DNA of 64,000 nt, taken from Brachypterus glaber. Lineage: Eukaryota > Arthropoda > Insecta > Coleoptera > Kateretidae. The notes beneath the pieces were generated by a model, which saw only the letters and a program-made list of their open reading frames with translations, did no database searches and was not told where the DNA came from. Made by a program: the position numbers and the translations under genes. Within the stretch, counting starts at the first letter, position 1; the number at the start of each line of letters is the position of its first letter. The stretch spans positions 33,914,393-33,978,392 of the forward strand of contig OY294051.1 of assembly GCA_958510825.1 (NCBI GenBank). Reading direction: 5' to 3'. Shown here piece after piece: positions 10,260 to 20,760 of the stretch.

Positions 10260-11250
10260 TACAGTTTTCGCCATATTTAAAATTCTAAGAATAAATGATA
10301 TTTGGATATATTTTATAGTCATATCTTTTATTTTTCACTGCAATGGCCACAATTTTAACACGGTAAAAAATAACCTAAACACAAAATATTGTAGAAAATT
10401 AAACTTTAAAGCGACTTTGACATTTGCACGGAAAGCGTCAAGCGATAGGATTTTGTCTGTTGCCAACACAAAAGAAAAAAAAGTACAGACCTCTTATGGG
10501 CCTATGAGAAGAAGCAAAATTCTTGTGATTATGAGCTTATTATAGTAACAAAATAGAAAAACTTTTTATTATTATTGTAATTTAGTGCCTTCGACATTAA
10601 ATTTTAATAAAAATAAGGTTTTTGAGTTGTTTTAGGGTGGTAGACTTATATTACTACCCATTCAGGGATATTATACCAGTTCAGTTCAGTACAAAAATGG
10701 TTGTTTTGGATACTAAGCTTGAAACTTATTGACAGTAATTAGTAACAACTAAAAAATTAATAAGTTCACACCTCAAAGAATGGCGATTATGGCAGGAGTT
10801 GTGAAATAAACATTATATTGTTTAGTTTTTGAATATGGCGGTTTTTTAACTTATAAAACAAGGTATGTACAATGTACTTAGTAGGCACATGATTAATATT
10901 AATTTTAACAAGCTACCTGTTTGTAACTTTTTGTGGTTTATTACCAGAGAAAATTATGAAAGGACAAATAAATTAAAATGATTTATTCAAAGCTATTCAC
11001 ACGGTCTTATATGTACTTACAATTTAATTAATTTTAGGATAAAAAGTAAATAATTTAATGTAAATAATTATGAACATTAATAATTAATTTAAATGAGGTG
11101 AATAACACGCTAAAAACTAGATAAAATTTTAAATGGCAAAATAAAATAAATTAATTTAAAATGATTGAATAAAGGCATTTCTATAATAAATATTAAAAGC
11201 ATAAAATAATAAATAATAAAGAAATTAAAAATAAAAGGCAATATAGTAAT
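10260..11250. other. AT-rich stretch, no gene seen
   Basis: No coding signal or clear repeat. It has a short GTTCAGTTCAGT direct repeat near 10680 and long A/T runs from 11000. Confidence 0.5.
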
Positions 11251-11334
11251 ATGAATATAAAGCATAAGACTAGAAATACAGTTAATAATACTAATAACCC
11301 ATGGCCTATTATAGGCAAGTTAAATTTGCAGTTA

Positions 11335-12259
11335 ATAAAGAGAGGTGTGCCCCAAAGTTCTATTCTTGGGCCTCTTTTATATATTTTATTCACTAATTAT
11401 TTATCAAAAGAGAATATAATACAATTTGGGGATGACTACTATGGTCTCGAGTACTAAAGACAAAAACAACCTAAAAGGGAAAATAAACAACAACTTAGAT
11501 ACACTCGAAGATTGGTTCAGGTGCAATAATTTACTACTAAATGTTAATAAAACCCAACTTCTGACATTCTCCTTTTTCACTGATGAGGAAAGCATAACTC
11601 TTAATCGAAATACCTCTATCATAGAATCTGTATATCAAGTAAACTTTCTGGGTATTAAAATAGATTCAAGGCTTGATTGGAATTGCCACAACGACGGTCT
11701 GACTTCTGAGGTGGCAAGTATGCTTAAGCTCTTAAAATGTTAAATATCCTAGTAAAAACAAGAATATCACTAATAGCATATTTTGCCTACATAGAGTCTA
11801 GACTTCGGTATCGTATTCTTATTTGGGGTACTTCTTCAAATACATATCGAATATTTAGATTACAAAAAAGATGTAGTCGCAATATCGTACAACTTTACTA
11901 TACAGAAAGTTGTAAGCAATACTTTATTAATAATTGCATACTCACGTTAACAAGCATGTATATTTATGAATCTATAATATTTATTAAAAACATTTGAAAA
12001 TAGACAAAATCACAGAAATTCTAGAAATATCGATAATCTGACATGTGACAGATACAACTTTGTATACTTGCAAAAAAAGAGGAGTGTATGGTTAAAAAAA
12101 TATATAATAAAATCCTATCAAATTTAAAAAACCAACCCGTAAATACATTAAAGAGGGTTATTAAAAATATTTTAATAAATAAAGCGTACTACTCCGTTGA
12201 TGAATTTTTTAATGATAACAATTTTTCATTAGTTTTGTATATAAATTATATAATATAAT
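11335..12259 (+). pseudogene. LINE reverse transcriptase, degenerate copy
   Basis: Pieces of an RT lie in three frames. GVPQSSILGPLL (near 11345) is the conserved GIPQGSILGPLL box with Gly replaced by Ser. GDD then TTMVSS (around 11430) correspond to FADDTT split by a frameshift. WFRCNNLLLNVNKTQLL and VNFLGIKIDSRLDW follow. After a second frameshift near 11740 come IESRLRYRILIWG and FRLQKRCSRNI. A last segment (12096-12259) reads AYYSVDEFF, typical of the C-terminus of this LINE type. At least three frameshifts and several stops make it inactive. Confidence 0.85.
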
Positions 12260-12483
12260 ATATGAACTTTAGATTTTACCTTTTTTTTATTCTGTATGTT
12301 TCTTTTACAATGTACTTTTTTACTTAATTATTTTACTTAATTATTTTGCTCTTACTTAGGTTTTAATCTTAGTTATTATGTTTTTAGGTTTACATTTGTA
12401 TTATTGACTAGTTCTACGGCTAGGGGAGTTTTAGTATGTTTTATTTACATCTAAACTAATAAATATTTATCTATCTATCTATA
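12260..12483 (+). mobile_element. 3' UTR and ATCT tail of the degenerate LINE
   Basis: Non-coding sequence ending in AATAAATATTTATCTATCTATCTAT. The tetranucleotide tail differs from the (ATT)n tails of the other LINEs here, so this is a different family. Confidence 0.65.
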
Positions 12484-13071
12484 GCTATAATATCTAGTAG
12501 CTCAAAAAAAAAATTATTTGTGTAAAAATAGGATGATTTTGGACGTTTCTGCATGAAAGTATTACAGATATGACTGGAAACAAAGTGCGCGTCTAAAAGC
12601 CCTTAAAACTAGGTTTTTATGGCTGTTTTATTTATGAGATACCATTCTGTAGCTTGTGGTATGTATCGGGCTTAATTAATCAAAATGTTCTTAAAAAAAA
12701 GGTTGTAATTCATGCAGCGCTAGCACTGGGTAGTTACCATAAACATTCCAAAGAATAATTTCGTACAAAAAACATTCAAAAATTTGACATATAAAAGTAA
12801 AAGATGTCAGACTTAAAAAATTTGATATCTCCTGTAGATTTTTTTTTAATCGCACAGCATAGAAATGCCAACCGTTTGAATCTAATGCGTAGTGCTATAG
12901 AGATCATCCTTATTATTTTTCCTAAATTAAAACTATTTCTTATAAAAGTTGCATAAACTCACCAATAGAGATAATCTCAACGCCTACTAAGCACCAGAAC
13001 AGTCGTGTTTGGCATAAAACATTAAATCTTAGTTGAAGATTATGTAAAATTCTCCGCGAAACATATCAGCT
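12484..13071. other. Intergenic, no gene seen
   Basis: AT-rich, with no open frame and no internal repeat that I could pair. Confidence 0.45.
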
Positions 13072-13510
13072 TAGGGTGTTCCAAAAAAAAATTATTTACT
13101 TAATCTTTTCTATATGTCGTGTTTAGAACGCCCTTAGAGTAAAAAAATTACAGAAACAACCCTAAGGGGTATTTTAGAGCCCTGAAAACCCTAAAATCAA
13201 GCAAATATCGATAAAATTCCTATAAAACTAGTCCTAGCGTTTGTAGTTTTATAAAATTTAAAAACCTTGTTAACTTTTTTTTTGAGTATAGAATTAATCT
13301 TGCAAAATCTTGGCCTGATCAAAAGCTTTTAACCTGTGCCAACAAGGCCCCGAATCGCCCCTAGTAGAAAAAGTGCATTTTCTATTAATTTGTGATACTG
13401 ACGAATTATAAATATTAAATAAAAAGGTTTTTACCCAGTTGCTAAAACCAAAAATATTGAGGTCCATAATTTAACGTACGTACTTATAGTGAAGAGATAT
13501 TATTTAAAAA

Positions 13511-13577
13511 AATCAAACTTTTAGTCATCATTCACTTTATTATTATAATAAAGTGAATGATGACTAAAAGTTTGATT
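13511..13577. repeat. Perfect 33-bp inverted repeat with 1-base centre
   Basis: Bases 13511-13543 and 13545-13577 are exact reverse complements (for example CATTCACTTTATTAT with ATAATAAAGTGAATG). The spacer is one T. Such a perfect palindrome is unusual next to diverged outer arms and is followed by a 17-base A run. Confidence 0.93.
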
Positions 13578-13608
13578 AAAAAAAAAAAAAAAAAGGTTTT
13601 TAAGTCAG

Positions 13609-13783
13609 ATTTTTTTTCTGTATAAACCTATTTTGGTTAATATAAAATATTACCCAAGGAGTATGGGCTATTTAACATTTTAACAAAAACCGCATCAAAA
13701 TGTTGGTTAAATGGGGCTAAGACCCCATACTAAGATTATCGTAATACTTTAAAATAACTAAAATAGGTTTATGTAGAAAAAAA
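13609..13783. repeat. Inner imperfect palindrome
   Basis: TGTATAAACCTATTTT pairs with AAAATAGGTTTATG, and GGAGTATGGG with CCCCATACT, around a centre near 13697. It sits between the perfect palindrome and the right outer arm. Confidence 0.65.
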
Positions 13784-14133
13784 TTTGCATATAAACTTTT
13801 TTATTTAATACTTATAATTCGTCATTAGCACCAATTAATAGAAAATGCACCTTTTCGGAATTGATGGGCAATTTCAGGGCCTTATTGAAACTTTTGATCA
13901 GACTAGGATTTTGCAGGCCTATTTTTATACTCAAAACGAAAAAATATAGATATCAAGGCTTTTAAATTTTAAAAAGACTAGGGCTGGTTTTATACGAATT
14001 TAATCGACATTTGGATGATTTTAGTGTGTTTAGGGCCCTAAAAGTACCACTTAGGGTTATCGATATAAATGTTTACTCTAAGACCACGACAAATAGGAAA
14101 GATTAAGTAAATATTTTTTTTGGTGCACCCTAA

Positions 14134-15108
14134 TATCAGATACATAAAAAACACAAAATGCTATCGCCTTTTACCAAATAAAGTTATATTCTATATACAT
14201 TTTGAGCTTTCTAAGATAACAATAATAACATGAAAAGTAGCACTTTGTTGTGTATCATCTATGCCGACATCTTTGACGGACAATCATCTTTATTTTTATT
14301 ATTTTTTATTTTTTAGGTAGGAAAACGTGTCAAGAATAATAAAAAATAATTGCCGGAATTATTTTTGGTATTACAAAAATTTCTAATTTTACTAAAAAAA
14401 ACTAAAGAGATGAGTTACGTACACAGTTAAAAAAAGGTTTGGACTTTTTTAGATGCAGGGATGTCATATCATAAAAATTGATATTATTCAAGCCTATTAA
14501 ACTCTTAAAAGAACTGTATATGGCATTTTCTCATATTAAAAAAAACAAAACTTTTAACCCTTTTAATATTAAATTTGGGGCGTTGACTCGCCCCAATCAA
14601 ATTGTTTATAAAAAGTCCAGTGTATGCAACCTTAAACACATGTATATGTAAGGCAAGTTTCTAAACAATTATATTTTAACAATATAGTTTGTTCTTTTTG
14701 TTTTGGGGATCAGAATGTTATAGAAAAAATAAGAGACTATTACTATTACTAATAATATAATAAAAATATTACTTATAGTTACTATTAGTAATAGTTATAG
14801 TTATAGAATTAACAATTTAAATACAAATGCAATTCCAGAATTATTGATATTTACGTGAAATGTCAGATAATCTCGCATATAATGTAAATAGTTAATAATT
14901 ATGCCTACGCCAGAGATAAATTAAGTTATTAAAAGCTAGCATACCCATATGTATAAATAAAATTGTTTAAACATCACATTTTTTCATACGATTTAAATTA
15001 TTCTTTTTAACCACAAATTATACATTTATACGGAATGATATAAATTTAATTATACAAATATCAAATGATCTCAGGAAAAAGGTTATGTGTATTATCTATG
15101 ACTAAACC
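14134..15108. other. AT-rich stretch, no gene seen
   Basis: No coding frame. The only structure is a short GC hairpin at 14575-14596 (TTGGGGCG / CGCCCCAA). Confidence 0.45.
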
Positions 15109-15166
15109 TTCTTCTTCTTCTTCTTCTTCTTCTTCTTCTTCTTCTTCTTCTTCTTCTTCTTCTTCT
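15109..15166. repeat. (CTT)n microsatellite
   Basis: About 19 perfect CTT triplets. The poly-Ser frame crossing it (15065-15253) is an artefact. Confidence 0.97.
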
Positions 15167-15594
15167 GCTTCAAAGAATCGTGGCCTTTTCCTTTTTGGAA
15201 TTTGGCCAGCTGGGTACAAATATGTATTTGTACCCTATTTATTCTTCCTGTAATCTAGGAATTCGGGTCACAGCGAAGCAGCCTGGGAATTCCCATCCCC
15301 GTAGTCCAAATTTCTGGGTTATATTGTTTGTTTTTTTATCTTAACTAGCAAAAAACTTCTCACTGTCTCTTCTCAAACCAAACCAAATGATCTTTGCGCA
15401 AACGCTAACTTTTTATCTTTAAATTTATACAAAAACTTATCTTCCACATTGTACTTTTCAAATTAAATTCATCCACATTTTTTGCGATATTATTCAGTGT
15501 TTAAGTTACCAATTTAAGGTTTTTTTTTACTCTGTGCATATTATACTATGTTCATTTCTTTAAATTAAATTTTATTAGCATTATGTACTAATAT

Positions 15595-17102
15595 GACGCA
15601 ATATTCTGTGATAAAAGCACTGTGATAGCAATGTGATAGTGGCAATAAACACTTACTTAAAAACTAAATTACTTAAACTAAACGTTAACCTGCCATCTTC
15701 GTTGGATGACTGCGAACTCGTGACTAAACCTAGAAGCAATAATTTTCAAATATATGGAAATTCATTTATAACACTAGGCAATACGGTTTCTTGCCCTGAT
15801 TGAAGTCATATGTTTTTTAACTAAATTTAGGTATCTAAGATCGAATCTGGTCTCAGAATATTTCTATTACCTAAGGTTTCTGAGAAAAATGAGATAAAAG
15901 TGGTAAAAAGGCCCTCTTTTGTTCTAAGGACAAATTTAGATTCGGCGACTCAATGTTAGTTAAAAAATACCCAACTTAGAATATGTAAACTTTAAATTCA
16001 TAGGTAGAATAAATATAGAAAATTTGGACCATTTATTTAAAATAATAAGCCAACAATTTTTTTTATAAGGGTTTATGAAAAAAGTTTCGTTCTTTATCTA
16101 CCGTTGGAGTCTCCAAGCATTTTTTTCCAAAAACATTACCTTTTAAATTGGATTTTTAATAAAAAAATATTTTTTTTTAGATGCATTGCTTTCAAAAATT
16201 ATGTTTTTGTCATAAAAATGTACTGCTTTTTCATATTTTGACTTTTTGCCGAAATAAAAGTCTAAAATGCAAGGGACTAAAATAGCCACGTTTAATCCTG
16301 AGTTATATACACTATTTTTTGCATGATCAAACATAATTTAGGTAGGTAGACGCAATATTCTGTGATAAAAGCACTGTGATAGCAATGTGATAGTGGCAAT
16401 AAACACTTACTTAAAAACTAAATTACTTAAACTAAACGTTAACCTGCCATCTTCGTTGGATGACTGCGAACTCGTGACTAAACCTAGAAGCAATAATTTT
16501 CAAATATATGGAAATTCATTTATAACACTAGGCAATACGGTTTCTTGCCCTGATTGAAGTCATATGTTTTTTAACTAAATTTAGGTATCTAAGATCGAAT
16601 CTGGTCTCAGAATATTTCTATTACCTAAGGTTTCTGAGAAAAATGAGATAAAAGTGGTAAAAAGGCCCTCTTTTGTTCTAAGGACAAATTTAGATTCGGC
16701 GACTCAATGTTAGTTAAAAAATACCCAACTTAGAATATGTAAACTTTAAATTCATAGGTAGAATAAATATAGAAAATTTGGACCATTTATTTAAAATAAT
16801 AAGCCAACAATTTTTTTTATAAGGGTTTATGAAAAAAGTTTCGTTCTTTATCTACCGTTGGAGTCTCCAAGCATTTTTTTCCAAAAAAATTACCTTTTAA
16901 ATTGGATTTTTAATAAAAAAATATTTTTTTTTAGATGCATTGCTTTCAAAAATTATGTTTTTGTCATAAAAATGTACTGCTTTTTCATATTTTGACTTTT
17001 TGCCGAAATAAAAGTCTAAAATGCAAGGGACTAAAATAGCCACGTTTAATCCTGAGTTATATACACTATTTTTTGCATGATCAAACATAATTTAGGTAGG
17101 TA
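15595..17102. repeat. 754-bp tandem duplication, nearly identical
   Basis: Copies 15595-16348 and 16349-17102 directly abut. The only difference I noted is C/A inside CCAAAAA(C/A)ATTACC (around 16135 and 16889). Both contain the same 63-codon minus-strand frame (16143-16334, 16897-17088), which has no recognisable domain and is AT-driven, so I do not call it a gene. The unit contains parts of two dispersed repeat families (15770-16020 and the last 80 bases). Confidence 0.93.
15770..16020 (+). repeat. Dispersed repeat B, copy 1 (also at 16524-16774)
   Basis: Segment with TTGCCCTGATTGAAGTCATA, GTCTCAGAATATTTCTATTACC, shortened, and GGACAAATTTAGATTCGGC. It matches the reverse complement of 30955-31230. 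A second copy is present at offset 754 because of the tandem duplication. Confidence 0.75.
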
Positions 17103-17525
17103 GATATAATTAAAATTAAAAACCATGCGTCTAAAATCGGGTGTTTTATTTTCGTAATTTAACAAGATGCCTGTGTATTGCGAAAATTCAGTTTCATGGC
17201 TGTCACGATTTCAATTGTTTTTTATTATGGTTGACACAAACGTCAAAAAAATGGATGAAGATGATAAATTTTAAGTTATGTATAAATTGTTATAACAATG
17301 TTAATTTTAAAGATTTTCGTTGTTAAAATCAAATAAATTGGTTTGAATCTCTAATTTATTACAAAACACCACTAAACCTAATTTTTGAACCAGCAAAGCA
17401 CATAGTAAGTATAATATTTTAATATTATCAAGTTGCAGTGATTTTTATTCCCTAGGGAGAAAAATGGCAAGTTTAGTCCCGAAAATGAAAGCGTAAAATT
17501 AGGTTTTAGTCTTGGTCATGCAAAA
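17021..17525 (+). repeat. Dispersed repeat A, copy 1
   Basis: Begins TGCAAGGGACTAAAATAGCC and ends near TTTTAGTCTTGGTCATGCAA. It matches 25190-25705 over its length with scattered substitutions. GGGACTAAA near one end and TTTAGTCCC near the other give partial inverted termini, suggesting a non-autonomous DNA element. Confidence 0.75.
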
Positions 17526-18436
17526 AATAATTTTTGACGAATTTAGATGTTCTGCATTTCTAATATATGTATATATTCACAAGGACTTGTACATGGTGAC
17601 TGATAACTTATTCAAACTGAAATTGATTATTACACGACGATTTGTATCAAATTTTCTTTTCCTATTTTTTGGTGTAAAAAAAGTTTTAAAATGAATATAA
17701 TTCTCCTGGGATCCTAATAATTAAATAAATAAAATAAGTAGGATTATTCTATTTATTAAAAAATATTAAAATAATTCTGATATTTTCTTTACACTGTAAT
17801 ATCATAATTTATCGAGTATTTTTATAACTACTAAAATACTTATCTAATAAATTAGCAATTCTTATGATAAACAAGTTTTAGTTTATATAACAATATAAAT
17901 TATATTTTTTATATAAAATTATAAACAATTTCCTTAGGCTGTTCTTGTTTTATATAATAGGTATTAATTGTTATGCATTTATATTACTTTTATAGCTTTT
18001 ATTTAAAAATAACATAAAAATTATTTAAAAGGGACAGCTTTTTTCCGTTCTAAAATAGACATAACTAGTGCTTTAATTGTTTATAAACAACCAACAAAGA
18101 ACTAAAATATTTAATAGAACTTTCTGTATTTCGTGTCTAAGTTTGGGTTAACAGCCAAGTGTGCAAGGCTGTCAAAAAGGGAGCTATTTTATGCATTTTT
18201 TTGTTTTCGTTCTAGACAAAAAATTCTTCAATATAAATTTGTTTGATATAAAATAAACATATTTTTTGTTTTTAAATATCTGTCTGTCTGTCCATCTATC
18301 TGTCCAATATCACGATTTTTGTGAACACGATAACTCAAGAACGAACAATCCGATTGATATGGAATTTTCATGAAAAATCAAGTTCTACGAGGGGGTTGCC
18401 CATTTATTTTAAAAGTAATCCCTCCAAAACTTCTTG
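17526..18436. other. AT-rich, with a TCTGTC-rich patch
   Basis: No gene. CTGTCTGTCTGTCCATCTATCTG at 18281-18303 precedes ACACGATAACTCAAGAACGAA; a similar GATAACTCAAGAACAC phrase next to TCTGTC repeats occurs on the minus strand near 35650-35720, so this is a dispersed repeat. Confidence 0.45.
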
Positions 18437-18530
18437 CACTGATAAAAAGGATTTATTTGGATATGGCCAATTGAATTATTTGGTTAAGTTAGAAATTTTC
18501 TTTGAGTCAAATAGTCCTTTTTGGGAATCT
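18437..18530 (+). mobile_element. CACTGATAAAA MITE, 5' fragment
   Basis: Starts CACTGATAAAAAGGATTTAT and follows the family for about 90 bases (GGATATGGCCAATTGAATTA), then diverges. The right end is missing. Confidence 0.75.
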
Positions 18531-19449
18531 CTGTCCAATATATACGTTTTATTATTAATTAATCATTGGTCTATAAACAAATATATTAAGTTCTAAAACA
18601 ATTTTATATAAAATTAATATTGTCGGAGAAAGCGTATGTGGTTTTTGATAAGAAAAATAATAAAAGAAGTTTTTCTCTTGGTTTGGTTGTCGACATTGAT
18701 TCTAGAGAAAATTATTATACAAGTATATAATAATTAGCTTGTTATAAATAACTACAAATACATAACATTAGATGGAGTATAAAAACGTATATTAAATAAC
18801 ACTGTCACACAATAATATAGTTCTCAAACTGAAACTAAATACAACCCATACTTAAAAAAGCTTTCTCGTTCTCTCACCTTTCAGATACTAAAAATAATAT
18901 CAATATACGAGTTCAAAGGCGGCCTTATTTAAAAGATCACAAGAATTTTACGAGATGACACTGGCAGGCCGACTTCGTTTACAATAGAAATATAATTCGT
19001 CTTAATTCTAGACATGACTGGTACTTTGTGCGTTAATATAAAGTTCCAAAACAGTGTCCGGAACCTATATTATAACGTTAAAATTTTAGTTTCTATAAGG
19101 TAGGAGTTTAGTAACTTCTTATTGCGACCCCAACTTCTGTGTTGGAACTGAAATGTAACTAAAACTTGATAGCAATTTTATTGAGTAATTATGTTTTTAA
19201 TGGAAGTTCCATTATAGAACTTATAAGTTACCATAAGGTCAACAAGTAATAAAAATAATACTTTTGATAGTAATTACTATTCCGTAACTAAAAAAATATT
19301 TTATAGTATTTAAAACAATAACACAATAAGTCAGATTTTAGTAATTTCGACACATGCATTGTGACAGTCCCAGTTATTTAGGTACCAAATACAAAAAATG
19401 ATAGGTCCCCTGCGAGGATTTAACGATCTTTATGACTCCTTATCCAATA

Positions 19450-20025
19450 GTAAACAATATGATAGTTTCTTGACGGCAAAGGCCTTCAAAATTAGTTCTA
19501 CAGTTCTTCTTCTTCTTCTTCTTCTTCTTCTTCTTCTTCTTCTTCTTCTTCTTCTTCTTCTTCTTCTTCTTCTTCTTCTTCTTCTTCTTCTTCTTCTTCT
19601 TCTTCTTCTTCTTCTTCTATATTTTTTCCTGGCGATTTTACATTTCTGCCACTTTCAAAACGGGTCAGTTCTACAGTGATCTTTCTAACAGTTTTTAACA
19701 GTTTAGCCAACGTAAGAAAGACAAAGTAATCAGAGTGGCCAATATAAGCAATAAAAACTATTTATATTTACCTTATTTATTTTAACCCTAATTTAATTTT
19801 ATTATGCAGTTAAACACATTAGGTAATAATATGTATTCAGTACTAAAATTGTTGCACTCAGATTACAGGCAAACCGTTTATTAAAAAAACCATTTGTTCA
19901 CAAAGGCTAGAACTTTTGTTTTTTATGGTAGTGTTTGCTGGAAGGTGAACTTTTAGCACTGAATTTTACCTAGAACAGTTTGGGGAAGTTTTCAATAATG
20001 GACTCGCCCGGGAAAGTGTCCAATT
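19450..20025 (+). repeat. Dispersed repeat C, copy 1
   Basis: Shares ATGATAGTTTCTTGACG, AATCAGAGTGGCCAATATAA and GTGTTTGCTGGAAGGTGAAC with the copy at 56853-57450. It ends with the short hairpin-like CGGGAAAGTGTCC. The two copies carry different simple repeats at the same place: (TTC)n here and (TC)n there. Confidence 0.8.
19504..19618. repeat. (TTC)n microsatellite
   Basis: About 38 perfect TTC triplets inside repeat C. The poly-Leu and poly-Glu frames on the two strands are artefacts of it. Confidence 0.97.
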
Positions 20026-20053
20026 CTCCAGAATTATTTATAAAAAAATAGAA

Positions 20054-20760
20054 TAGTATATTCTATAACAAGTATGGAATGGACAATATTCCTCGCAAGC
20101 GGAAAGTTTTCATACGAGCCGGTAGGCGAGTATGACGGTCCCACGAGCGCGGAATTCCATACGTGTTGTAGACTATAGGTTTTCTTCGACTGCAAATATG
20201 AAACACTGTATGGCTTTAAACTGCGGACAAGGTTAAAAACAATGTTTTTTGTGACTCGACATTGTAAATGGAACAAAACACATGCTTTTAGATAACGCAA
20301 TTAATGTTATTTAATAATTTTATCAAATCAGTACTTAAAATATTTATTATTTATTTAATTTTAGTACATATTTACAAATTATAATGCAAAAATTGAAGGT
20401 TACGTCAGAATGTTGTGACATATATCAGATTTAAATATTTAACAATAGATGGAGCAGTTTTAATTTTTTGAACTAAATTGATAAATAACTGGTTAAATAT
20501 AAGAAAAACTAATAAACTTTATGTAATTTTAACGCAAAACTTTAAATTGCATTAAACTATTCAATATTTCATGGTAAAATATATATATATTTTTGCTAAT
20601 TTTGGTACAGTTTTCTTTACTTTTATAAACAAGAGATGGCACTACATGTGCTCATTCTAACATTTGATACGGAATATTCATACCGTATCTAGGACTAGAA
20701 TGGATTCATTCTGTGTTTGATAAGTGTGTGTATTTGCTTACATTCTAAAGCAGTTGTAGA
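20054..20760 (+). repeat. Dispersed repeat D, copy 1
   Basis: Starts TAGTATATTCTATAACAAG and ends near TTCTAAAGCAGTTGTAGA. The first 130 bases form an imperfect hairpin around AGCCGGTAGGCGAGTATGAC. It matches 49778-50407 except for about 80 extra bases here (about 20220-20300). The 88-codon frame on the minus strand is not conserved in the other copy. Confidence 0.85.

Larger units (their letters stand above)
13072..14133. mobile_element. About 1-kb nested foldback element (TTAGGGTG ends)
   Basis: The outer arms 13072-13440 and 13790-14133 are diverged reverse complements. Matching landmarks are TTAGGGTGTTCC against GGTGCACCCTAA at the ends, TTACTTAATCTTT, CTAGTC, ATTTTGCA, CTGATCAAAAG, GCATTTTCTATTAATT and GACGAATTATAA. 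Two further palindromes lie in the middle. There is no transposase frame. It looks like a non-autonomous DNA transposon; the TAGGGTG end is also found at 27365-28078. Confidence 0.75.

Noticed and set aside
14575..14596. GC hairpin TTGGGGCG/CGCCCCAA as a terminator
   Set aside because: No gene precedes it and the DNA is eukaryotic; a bacterial-type terminator has no meaning here.
16143..17088. Pair of identical 63-codon frames
   Set aside because: Identity comes from the 754-bp duplication; composition is AT-driven and no motif is seen.
19398..19710. Open frames with long poly-Leu (plus) and poly-Glu (minus)
   Set aside because: They are translations of the (TTC)n microsatellite; no coding sequence on either side.
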